Below, in pieces: positions 54,503 to 62,878 of a DNA stretch of 64,000 nucleotides. The DNA is from Streptantibioticus parmotrematis (GTDB taxonomy: Bacteria; Actinomycetota; Actinomycetes; Streptomycetales; Streptomycetaceae), in contig NZ_JAINVZ010000013.1 of the NCBI RefSeq assembly GCF_019890615.1, positions 62,001 through 126,000 of the forward strand, read 5' to 3'. A program made the position numbers and the translations under genes. The number at the start of each line of letters is the position of its first letter. Position 1 is the stretch's first letter. A model generated the notes under the pieces. The model did not search any database and was not told the origin of the DNA. It saw only the letters and a list, made by a program, of their open reading frames with translations.

Positions 54503-57500
54503 CTACTCCTCGGTCCAAAGGTCCGTCCGGGTCTCAGGGGGCATGCCAGCTGGGCGTCGTCCGGCTCCCGGCTGGTCGGGGGCTCCGTCCGTGCCGGTGC
54601 CGTACCAGCGCCTGATCATCTCGGCCGGCACTGTCACGTGATCGGTCAGCATGGTGAAGTGGTTGCCGGGTATGCTGAGCTGGCGGTGCGGCAATTTCCA
54701 TGGTCTGCTCTGCCAGTCCGTCGGGACCTCGGGCACTGGTTCCCGCGCCCGCAGCAGCAGGGTCGGAGTCCGGATCGGGCCGGGCTGCCACCCCGTGAAA
54801 AGCTGAAGGTAGCCACCGGACGCGGTGAGCCGTTCAGTACTGAGGCCGGACGTTGTGAGCGGCTGCCCCAGCGCTGCCGCGCTGCTCAGCAGTCGCGGCA
54901 GTAGTTGGGTCCATAGGAAGTCGTCGGGCCAGTAACTGTCGAGGAGGACCACACCGTTCGCAGGACGCCCCAGCTCTTCGAGGTGGGCCGCCACCGCGTG
55001 GGCGACCAGCCCGCCGGAGGAGTGCCCGCATAGCAGCAGCGGCCCTGAGCTCATGAATCGGTCCAGGACGGTGGTGTGTGCGGCCACCAGGGCGTCGAGG
55101 CCGCGTGGGAGGGAAGAGCCGACTGGGAAGCCTGGGTGGGGAAGGGCGAGCACCTGGCAGCTGTCGTGCAGGGAGCGCGCGAGCCGAACATATTCGTGTG
55201 GTCCGGCGGCCGGCAGCAGCGATGGGAAGAAGATCAGGGCCGGGCCCGTCTCCACCGTGCCCAAGCGCACCGGCTCGGACGCATGCTCGCAGGCGGCGTC
55301 GGCCGTGAAAGTCGGCCGAAGCCGCGCCGCTGCGCTGACCAGATCCAAGGCCGCTTCTCCGTGTCCGGTCCGGCAGGCGTGCTGGTAGAGGGCCGACAGC
55401 GTGTCGGGCAGCCCTGGTGAGCGCGGTAGTGGTAGGCAAGCTTCGGGCAGTGTCGGCTGTGTCGCCGAGCGATCCCTTGAGGAAGACGGGAGTTGTTCGT
55501 GAGTGCCGGTGCGTTCCTGCAGCAGTCTCCACAAGTGGGAGGCCAGTGCGCGGGGTGTGCCTTGATCGAGAACGACGGTGGCTGACAGTGGCATGCCGAG
55601 AGTTCGTGCCAGCCGGGTACGCAGTTCGGTGGCGGCCAGCGAGGCGGTTCCGAGTGTCAGGAAGGCCGCGTCGGCGTCGATGCCGGTGACGTCGCCGTGA
55701 CCGAGGACTCGGGCAGTATGGGCGAGGACCAGGACGAGTAGACCTTCCACCGTCCTCGGAACCGAAGCGGGCTTGACCGGGGTCTCGGTGACCGGCGGCC
55801 CGGCCTCGGAGCCTGATGCTGGTCCGCCCGGCAGCCAGTAGTGCTTGTGCTGAAAGGGATAACAGGGCAACTCGACGTGACGGCTGGGAAGGCCGGCGAA
55901 CGACTCCTGCCATGCGACGGGCACTCCGCTGGTGTAGGCCTCCGCAGCCGACAGCAGCAGACGTCGTCGGCCACCTTCGCCGCGCCGCAACGTGCCGACA
56001 GCGGTGACAGACCGGCCCGCCGTGTCGGCGGCCTCCTGGATGTGCTGGACCAAAGCGGGGTGTGGACTGATCTCGATGAAGGCGGTGTGCCCGAATTCCA
56101 TCAAGGCGTGGACAGTCCTGTGAAACTCCACTGGCCGACGCAGATTCCGGTACCAGTACCGGGCGGTCAACTCCTGGGAGTCCAGTTGGCCGGCGACGAC
56201 GGTGGAGAAGAATGGGATCTTGGCGGCTCCAGGCCGTATCCCGTCGAAGTCCCGCAGCAGCCGCTTCTTGATGCCGGACACCGAGGCACAGTGGGAGGCG
56301 TAGTCCACGTCCAGGGGCTTCGTGTATACGCCTCGTCCGCGTAGTTCGGCCACAAGCTCCGAGACCGCCTCCGCGGCGCCGGACACCACGGTGGAACTCG
56401 GACCGTTCTCCACTGCCAAGGACAACCGGCTTTCGAACCTGGCCAAATGGGGCGACAGCTCATCCCGGGAAAGGGCGACGGCCGCCATCCGTCCGCCCGC
56501 CAATTCGCGGACTGCGAGGGCCCGTCGCGCGACTACGAGGACGGCGTCCTGCAATGACAGGGCTCCCGACACATGGGCGGCTGCGATCTCCCCTTGGCTG
56601 TGGCCGACCACCGCGTCCGGGCACAGACCTAGCGAACGCCACACCTCGGCGAGGGCAACCATGACCGCGAACAACGAGCACTGCGCGACCTCGACCCTCT
56701 GCAGAGAGGGGTGCCCCGGCGCCCCTCTAAGAACCGCGGTGACGGAGAAGTCGACATGCGGGGCGAGAGCCTGTTCGGTCGCCGCGATCGAGCGCGCGAA
56801 GACCTCTGAATCACTGAGCAGTTCTCCAGCCATTCCCGCCCACTGCGCGCCTTGTCCGGGAAAGACGAAGACCACCTTGCCCGTGGGAAGCGCCGTACCG
56901 ACCACTGCGTCATCGGACACGACACCTTTGGCGACCGCGTCGAGGCCTGCGCGCAGACCCGGTTCGTCCGGTGCCACGACAACCGCCCGGTGTTCGAATC
57001 GCGACCGGGAGGTGGTCAGCGCTCTGCCCACCTCCCGCGGGTCCGCTCTGCCCACACGGGTCACCAGCTTCGCCGCGAGCGCGCGCAGAGCCGACGCGCT
57101 GCGCGCGGAGAACACCCACGGCACTGGGCCGCCGACCGCCGAATCTGGTCTGGTCGGCGTAGGAGGGACCGGTGGAGCGGCGGGAGGTTCGCGGAGGATG
57201 ACGTGGCCGTTGGTGCCACTGATCCCGAAAGCCGAGACTGCAGCGTACCGAGAGCGATCCGAACGAGGCCAAGGCCTGGCGCGTGTCAACAGTCTCAGTG
57301 GCCCTGGGGGATCCGCAGTCACCGGCGCGCGGGGCCGGCCGGTGTGCAGGCTGGCCGGCAGCATCTCGTTCTGCAACGCCAAGACGGTTTTGATGACTCC
57401 GGCGATGCCGGCTGCGGCCTGGGTGTGACCGATGTTCGACTTGAGCGAGCCCAGCCATACCGGCCATTCCACGTCACGGTCGGCACCGTAGACCGAGCGC

Positions 57501-60475
57501 AGCGCTTCGGCCTCGATCTGGTCCCCCAGCGGCGTGCCGGTCCCATGTGCCTCGATCACGTCGACCTGCCGGGCAGTGACGTGGGCGTCGGCCAGGGCCC
57601 GGCGCAGTACCTGCTGCTGCGCGATTCCGTTCGGTGCAGTCAGTCCGTTGCTCGCACCGTCCTGATTCACAGCGGAGCCGGCGACGATGGCGAGCACCGG
57701 ACGGCCGTACCGTCGGGTGTCGGACAGTCGGCCCAATATCAGGACGCCGACGCCCTCGCCCCACGCCGCGCCATCCGCTTCAGAGGCGAACGCTTTGCAG
57801 CGGCCGTCGGGCGCCAGCACGCCCAACCGGCTGAAGTCGACGAACGGAGCCGCAGTGCCCATGATCGTCGCGCCTCCAGCCACAGCCAGGGAGCACTCTC
57901 CGCGACGCAGCGCTTGTACGGCGAGGTGCAGGGCGACGAGGGAGGAGGAGCAGGCCGTGTCGACCGTTAGGGCGGGACCGGTCAGGCCCAGTGTGTAGGA
58001 GATTCGGCCGGAGGCGACACTTCCCGCATTCCCGGTCATCAGCAAGCCGTCGTAGGCCGCGGGCGCCTCGGTGAGGCGAGGCGCGTAGTCGGATGCCATC
58101 TGACCGATGAAGACACCGGTGTCGGAGTCCCGCAGAGAGGTGGGATCGATGCCTGCCTGTTCCAGCGCCTCCCAGGTGGTCTCCAGCAGCAGTCGCTGCT
58201 GAGGATCCATGGCCAGCGCCTCACGTGGTGGGATGCCGAAGAAGCGCGCGTCGAAACCGGCCGCCTCGGCCAGGAAGTGGCCGAGACGGGTGACGGAGCG
58301 GCCTGGACGAGAGGGGTCCGGATGAACCAGGGCGTCGATGTCCCAGCCACGGTCGGTGGGGAGCGGGCCGACCGTTTCCCTGCCCTCGTCAAGCAACCGC
58401 CACAGGTCCTGTGGGCTGTGTACACCGCCTGGCAGCCGACAGCCCATCCCGACGACAACGACCGGGTCGTCGTCGCCCGGACCAGCCGCAACGACGGCCT
58501 CGGCTGGCCGGTCGGCGGTGATCGGCCGACTCGTACAGGACCCCATGGCTAGCTCTACCAGATGGCGACCCAGCGCCTCGGGTGTGGGATGGTCGAACAC
58601 TGCGGTTGTCGGCAACGGCAGACCAGTCGTCGCGGACAACTCGATAGCCAACCGCACGGCGCCCATTGAGTCGAGGCCCAGTTCGCGGAACCTTCGTCCG
58701 GCAGCTGCCTCCTGTTTGACGTGGAGTATCGCGGTGAGCTTGTCTCGAATCAACGCCAATGCAGTCAGGTGCCGTTGGGCAGCAGGCTCGGCGATGACCC
58801 GCTCTCGCCAACTTCCGTCCTGTGGCAAGGCATGCGATGTGTTGCGTTCGAGGAGTTCGAGGAGTTCGAGTAGTCGACCGCGGGCTACTTTGCCACTGGG
58901 AGTGAACGGCACCTCGTCGACGAGGACCAGTTCCACCGGCAACATGTAGCCCGACACGCCCTTCGCTTGGAGGTGCGCCCGGACGGTTGCCAGGTCGAGG
59001 ACGGCGCCGGAACGCGTCGCGGCGATAAGGCACGGGTACTGCCCGAGCCTCGCGTCCGGTCGGCCCACGAGGGCCGCCGCCGCGAGTTGCGGCATGTCAT
59101 CGAGTAGCCCTTCGACTTCCGGCGCGCTGAACTTGACGCCACCGACGTTGATAACCTCGGCTGTCCGCCCTCGGAGGCTGAAGGTGCCGTCCGGGTTTCG
59201 CGTGGCCAGATCACCGGTGCGGAGCCAGCCGTCCGGCGTGAAAGCCGCCCGGGTGAGATCCGGTTGGCCCAGGTAACCACGGAACAGGTGCGGTCCACGG
59301 TATTGCAGTTCTCCAGGATGGCCGTCACAGCGAACCCGACCGTCGTCGTCCACGACGCGTGCGCTGCTTCCAGTTAGCGGACGGCCGACGCTGCCGACTG
59401 CGACTTCGGGCGGATCGTCGGCGCGGGTCACCATCCCTGCGCCTAGTTCGGACATTCCCCACTGAACGACAGTGGCCGCGCCTGTCAACCTCCGTACGTC
59501 GGTCACGAGCGAGCCTGACACCGGTGCGCCGCCCGTCCGTACCTCTCGCAGTCCGAGACGTCCGGGTTTCGGTTCGTAGTCCAACTCCCTTGTCAAATCC
59601 CGCAACTGGGCAGGCACCGCGAAGAGCACGCTGGCACCGGTGCGAACCATGAGGTCACGGCAGAGTTCGGCATCCCAGCGCGGGAGCAGGGCTTGGCGAC
59701 TTCCGGTGAGCAGGGACAGATGGACGGACAGCAGCCCGAACAGATGGGTGAACGGGCTGGCGCTCATCATCGTGTCGCCTTTGCCGGTCCCGCCCTCCAG
59801 TGCCACCTGCGCGGCGTTCGCCAACAGTGCACCGTGGTCGTGCATGCAAAGCTTCGGCTGTCCGGAGACGGTGCCCGATGACGGCAACAGAACGAACGGC
59901 GCGTCCGGAGCTAGAGCGGCCTCCTGAAGGCGGGCATCACGGTGACCTTCGACCAAGGAGGCGAACGTTCCCTCATCCGCGCCCGGTCCAGGCCCGGGGC
60001 TCGGCGAGCCAGGTCCGCCGACGGTCAACACGTGGTCCAAGGAGGAGGCCTTGAAGCGCAACCGGTCGCTCAAAAGCTCGCCGTCGACGGCTCGCCGTGC
60101 GGCCGGCAAAATGAGCAGGCGGGCCCTCGCGCGCTGTATCAGAGCAAGCAAATCGCGCTCCTGGTAGGCGAGGTGGAGAGGCATCAGTACCGCGCCTATT
60201 TCGGCGACGGCGACGTGAGCCACCAGGAACTCCCAGCAGTTCGGAAGGTGGACGGCGACTACGTCGCCGGTGTCGATACCCAGGTCTCGCAATCCTGCGG
60301 CCAGCGCGCGGGATTCGCCGCGCCAGTGGCTCCAGTTTCGCGGCTCACCGGAGCCCAGGACGGCCGGGGCGGCACCGAAGGTCTCCCGAGCTGACTCGAA
60401 GACCTCAGGCAGGGTCCGACCGTGTTGGTCCGACGGTGCCGCAAAATTTGAGAGATAGTCACGGACTGTGATCAC
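54503..60475 (-). CDS. Type I polyketide synthase: CoA ligase-ACP-KS-AT-ACP-TE
   Basis: Start taken at GTG 60475 with GAGGA upstream (an ATG at 60529 is open in frame); 1990 residues. The loading part is an acyl/aryl-AMP ligase (SSGTVSGQPK, WGMSELGAG, WLRTGDL, GRTAEVINVGGVKFSAPEV, PSGKVARGRL) and an ACP with Ser603 in LGLDSMG. The KS has Cys842 in DTACSSSL and both His motifs (EAHGTGTPLGD and NIGHTQAAAG). The AT has Ser1293 in GHSQGE and YASH at 1392-1395, the methylmalonyl-CoA signature. There is no KR, DH or ER. A second ACP reads LGTASLAATEL (Ser1612; the usual Asp before Ser is Ala). The thioesterase has GHSSGG with Ser1819. It would make one condensation, giving a 2-methyl-3-oxoacyl thioester of its starter. 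The ligase lacks the HN pair of DhbE-like enzymes (THLFG instead), so the starter is not certain. Confidence 0.93.
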   Translation of the reverse strand: MITVRDYLSNFAAPSDQHGRTLPEVFESARETFGAAPAVLGSGEPRNWSHWRGESRALAAGLRDLGIDTGDVVAVHLPNCWEFLVAHVAVAEIGAVLMPLHLAYQERDLLALIQRARARLLILPAARRAVDGELLSDRLRFKASSLDHVLTVGGPGSPSPGPGPGADEGTFASLVEGHRDARLQEAALAPDAPFVLLPSSGTVSGQPKLCMHDHGALLANAAQVALEGGTGKGDTMMSASPFTHLFGLLSVHLSLLTGSRQALLPRWDAELCRDLMVRTGASVLFAVPAQLRDLTRELDYEPKPGRLGLREVRTGGAPVSGSLVTDVRRLTGAATVVQWGMSELGAGMVTRADDPPEVAVGSVGRPLTGSSARVVDDDGRVRCDGHPGELQYRGPHLFRGYLGQPDLTRAAFTPDGWLRTGDLATRNPDGTFSLRGRTAEVINVGGVKFSAPEVEGLLDDMPQLAAAALVGRPDARLGQYPCLIAATRSGAVLDLATVRAHLQAKGVSGYMLPVELVLVDEVPFTPSGKVARGRLLELLELLERNTSHALPQDGSWRERVIAEPAAQRHLTALALIRDKLTAILHVKQEAAAGRRFRELGLDSMGAVRLAIELSATTGLPLPTTAVFDHPTPEALGRHLVELAMGSCTSRPITADRPAEAVVAAGPGDDDPVVVVGMGCRLPGGVHSPQDLWRLLDEGRETVGPLPTDRGWDIDALVHPDPSRPGRSVTRLGHFLAEAAGFDARFFGIPPREALAMDPQQRLLLETTWEALEQAGIDPTSLRDSDTGVFIGQMASDYAPRLTEAPAAYDGLLMTGNAGSVASGRISYTLGLTGPALTVDTACSSSLVALHLAVQALRRGECSLAVAGGATIMGTAAPFVDFSRLGVLAPDGRCKAFASEADGAAWGEGVGVLILGRLSDTRRYGRPVLAIVAGSAVNQDGASNGLTAPNGIAQQQVLRRALADAHVTARQVDVIEAHGTGTPLGDQIEAEALRSVYGADRDVEWPVWLGSLKSNIGHTQAAAGIAGVIKTVLALQNEMLPASLHTGRPRAPVTADPPGPLRLLTRARPWPRSDRSRYAAVSAFGISGTNGHVILREPPAAPPVPPTPTRPDSAVGGPVPWVFSARSASALRALAAKLVTRVGRADPREVGRALTTSRSRFEHRAVVVAPDEPGLRAGLDAVAKGVVSDDAVVGTALPTGKVVFVFPGQGAQWAGMAGELLSDSEVFARSIAATEQALAPHVDFSVTAVLRGAPGHPSLQRVEVAQCSLFAVMVALAEVWRSLGLCPDAVVGHSQGEIAAAHVSGALSLQDAVLVVARRALAVRELAGGRMAAVALSRDELSPHLARFESRLSLAVENGPSSTVVSGAAEAVSELVAELRGRGVYTKPLDVDYASHCASVSGIKKRLLRDFDGIRPGAAKIPFFSTVVAGQLDSQELTARYWYRNLRRPVEFHRTVHALMEFGHTAFIEISPHPALVQHIQEAADTAGRSVTAVGTLRRGEGGRRRLLLSAAEAYTSGVPVAWQESFAGLPSRHVELPCYPFQHKHYWLPGGPASGSEAGPPVTETPVKPASVPRTVEGLLVLVLAHTARVLGHGDVTGIDADAAFLTLGTASLAATELRTRLARTLGMPLSATVVLDQGTPRALASHLWRLLQERTGTHEQLPSSSRDRSATQPTLPEACLPLPRSPGLPDTLSALYQHACRTGHGEAALDLVSAAARLRPTFTADAACEHASEPVRLGTVETGPALIFFPSLLPAAGPHEYVRLARSLHDSCQVLALPHPGFPVGSSLPRGLDALVAAHTTVLDRFMSSGPLLLCGHSSGGLVAHAVAAHLEELGRPANGVVLLDSYWPDDFLWTQLLPRLLSSAAALGQPLTTSGLSTERLTASGGYLQLFTGWQPGPIRTPTLLLRAREPVPEVPTDWQSRPWKLPHRQLSIPGNHFTMLTDHVTVPAEMIRRWYGTGTDGAPDQPGAGRRPAGMPPETRTDLWTEE

Positions 60476-60529
60476 CGCAAATCCTCGGTCTGTTGTAGTC
60501 GGCGCAGGGGAGGAGGCGAAGAGGCACAA

Positions 60530-60873
60530 CGAGAAGTCGTGTCGCTTCGACGAGGCTCAGCTGTGTCTGCGATCAGCGCTAAGCGACGCAGGGTAGTTCG
60601 AGATGTGAGCTAACAAGCCATGATCTTCCGGTGGTCGGACACCCCCCCGGATACGAAAGGGCCTCGGAGCCTCGCAGTAGGCATGCGCCGACGGAGCTTG
60701 CCGATTTCCTGGGGCGCGGTGTTGTCCCGGGGCGATGTGATTAGGGAAGCGCGGAGCGGCCGACGGCGACCTGATCCTGGGCCCAGGCAATTTCCCACAC
60801 CCCCTCGGAAGGAACCAGTGCCGCTTGGTACCCCATGACCAACCCAACAACCGACGGCCGGGAATAGGTCACC
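60530..60873. other. Region between the methyltransferase and PKS genes
   Basis: About 345 bases on the upstream side of the PKS gene. No convincing gene was seen; it probably holds the promoter of the PKS-oxidase operon. Confidence 0.4.
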
Positions 60874-61953
60874 TCAAGAGCGGACCGCGACGAGAGCAGC
60901 GTTGGCGCCGGCAGCATCGAGTGGTATAAGCGAGGGCTCTTCGAACCCGGCCTCGGTCAGCCACGTCTCATAGTCTGTTTGGGAGTAGTTCTGGCCGCCA
61001 TCGGTCAGGACGAGCATGTTCATCCCCATGAGCGCCGCACTGCGGGGTCCGGTACGTTCCGGGTTGAGAACGAGTTCGCACACCATAACGGTGCCACCTG
61101 GTCGCAGCGCCGTGTGGCATTTTGCCAGTATACGGCGGTTGGTGGTCTCGTCCCAGTTATGGAGGATCATGCTCAGGAGGATGAGGTCGTATCCAGTCGG
61201 CAGCGGCTCATCACTGTGAAAGTCCCCGGTGAAGGTGGTAACAGCATGGTCCATACCTGCGGCCGCGATTTTCTGCTGGGCGATATCGCACACATGTGGG
61301 AGGTCGAAGACTGTGCCTGACAGGTGAGGATGGCGGCGGCACAACTCTGTCAGGAATGCACCAGAACCTCCGCCGACGTCCAGCACCCGCGAATACCCCG
61401 TGAAGTCGCATGTGTCGCCAAGCACCTTTGCTGTGAAGGTGGACAGGGAATGCATCGCCTCCAAGAAGAGATCCCTCATGACCGGGTCCTGCGGGATAAA
61501 TGGAGACTCTTGGGCTTCAGGATCCCATGCGGTAGGCTGATTCTTGCGCAGTGCGTCGACGATATGGTGCCAGGCCGGGTACTCGCGTTGGTCGCTGAAT
61601 CGGACGAAGCTACCGAAGTAGAAAGGGCGGCCGATTACTAGAAATTTTTCCGCCAGGGCAGTGTTGCGATAGCGATCGCCTGACTTCTCCAGCAGCCCAA
61701 GGGACGCGCACGCGGCCAGCAGAGCGTCGGTCGGCCGACGTTCGAGCCTGAGGACGGTGCACACCGCTTCGCAGGTAGCGGGGCCGCGTCGTGAGAAGTG
61801 TGTGAACAACTCGAGTCCGATCGCGGCAGTGAGGGTTTTAAACCCCCAGAACCCGGTCACCAGTTCCATCAAAGGGATGGGCGTCAGATCGTTGTCTTTC
61901 CGTGCCGTAACTCGCGACTCTTCCACTGCTGTGGCCTCCATAAGCATCGGCAT
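60874..61953 (-). CDS. SAM-dependent O-methyltransferase
   Basis: This is a 359-residue plant-type (class I) O-methyltransferase with an N-terminal dimerisation domain (LVTGFWGFKTLTAAIGLELF). Its Rossmann core has the SAM loop RVLDVGGGSGAFLTELCRR and GTVFDLPHVCDIAQQ; the catalytic base region is LSMILHNWDE, and the C-terminal end is YETWLTEAGFEEPSLIPL. Relatives methylate phenolic hydroxyls of aromatic metabolites. It is transcribed toward the PKS gene and would suit a catechol or phenol product, including one derived from dihydroxybenzoate; this is inference. Confidence 0.93.
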   Translation of the reverse strand: MPMLMEATAVEESRVTARKDNDLTPIPLMELVTGFWGFKTLTAAIGLELFTHFSRRGPATCEAVCTVLRLERRPTDALLAACASLGLLEKSGDRYRNTALAEKFLVIGRPFYFGSFVRFSDQREYPAWHHIVDALRKNQPTAWDPEAQESPFIPQDPVMRDLFLEAMHSLSTFTAKVLGDTCDFTGYSRVLDVGGGSGAFLTELCRRHPHLSGTVFDLPHVCDIAQQKIAAAGMDHAVTTFTGDFHSDEPLPTGYDLILLSMILHNWDETTNRRILAKCHTALRPGGTVMVCELVLNPERTGPRSAALMGMNMLVLTDGGQNYSQTDYETWLTEAGFEEPSLIPLDAAGANAALVAVRS

Positions 61954-62513
61954 TCTTCAGTACCACGGGAATCGACAACGGTGTCGGTGAGATATTCGGT
62001 ACACGATGGATTGTGTGGCTCCGCGGCCGTGGGGTGTACCACGGATGTCCAGTTGTCTTGATAGCACCGCGTGTGTCGACCCGCCAGCCCCTTGGCGTGG
62101 GCCGCGATAGACGTTGCTGAGACGGCGACACATGGCGTGTGATGGCTTGACAGGAGAAGGCACACCGCTGCTGAACTGCGGTAACACCGTTGACTTCTGG
62201 GGGCATGGGCAGGGGCTATCGCGTGTGCGTGCCATTACGGGTCGTCAAGACGGGTACGCAGAGGCGGACAGATCGGGGACGTGGTCCCTGTACCAGCCGC
62301 AGGGTGATACTGCGAAGATGCCGACCGATGGTCACCAAAGCGCCGATCATGCTTGTCGCGTCGCTGTTTGAGTGGCCTCCGGCTGGGCTTGCGCGCCGAT
62401 CTGTGTGCGCCGTTCATGGGAAATACGGAAACGCATGGTTAGCTCCGCTGGATCTACTCGCCGGCCAGCGAGACGGACTATCCGAGTCCGGGGGAGCGGG
62501 AAGGGAGTGCAGG
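61954..62513. other. Intergenic region at the right end of the biosynthetic set
   Basis: About 560 bases. It contains the promoter of the minus-strand methyltransferase and of the plus-strand small gene. Open frames present are without start signals or recognisable sequence. No operator-like repeat was noticed. Confidence 0.4.
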
Positions 62514-62762
62514 ATGGTTCGGACCCACGAGTCGCTCGTAGCCAAGTGGGCGGAGAACACTGTGGTCGGCGACGACGGATTCCGCGCGAGTGAAGCCGAG
62601 GCGGTGGTGCCGGCGCTCGGTGCCACCGAGGTGAAGATTGTCACCCCGCGAGAGACGCCGACCGCCTGGTGGATCGGCCATCACGTGGTCGAAGAACGGC
62701 AACCGGGTGTGAGTGCCCGCCGTGGGCTCTCCGTTGCGGAGCTGCTGAGCCACCTCGGTTGA
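62514..62762 (+). CDS. Small hypothetical protein, 82 residues
   Basis: The ATG at 62514 is preceded by GGAAGGGAGTG. The product begins MVRTHESLVAKWAENTVVGD and ends RRGLSVAELLSHLG, with WWIGHHVVEERQPG in the middle. Composition and codon use look real, but no family is recognised. It lies 116 bases upstream of the membrane-hydrolase fusion gene on the same strand and may be co-transcribed with it. Confidence 0.5.
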   Translation: MVRTHESLVAKWAENTVVGDDGFRASEAEAVVPALGATEVKIVTPRETPTAWWIGHHVVEERQPGVSARRGLSVAELLSHLG

Positions 62763-62878
62763 CGGCCGCGCCCAGGATTCCACTACCACCCCACCTGCGG
62801 TGCCGGGGTCTTGGGCGTGCATGCACCCATGCGAGAGGGACCGCCCAGCCCCAGCCTTCACCACCTCGGGAGACACTT

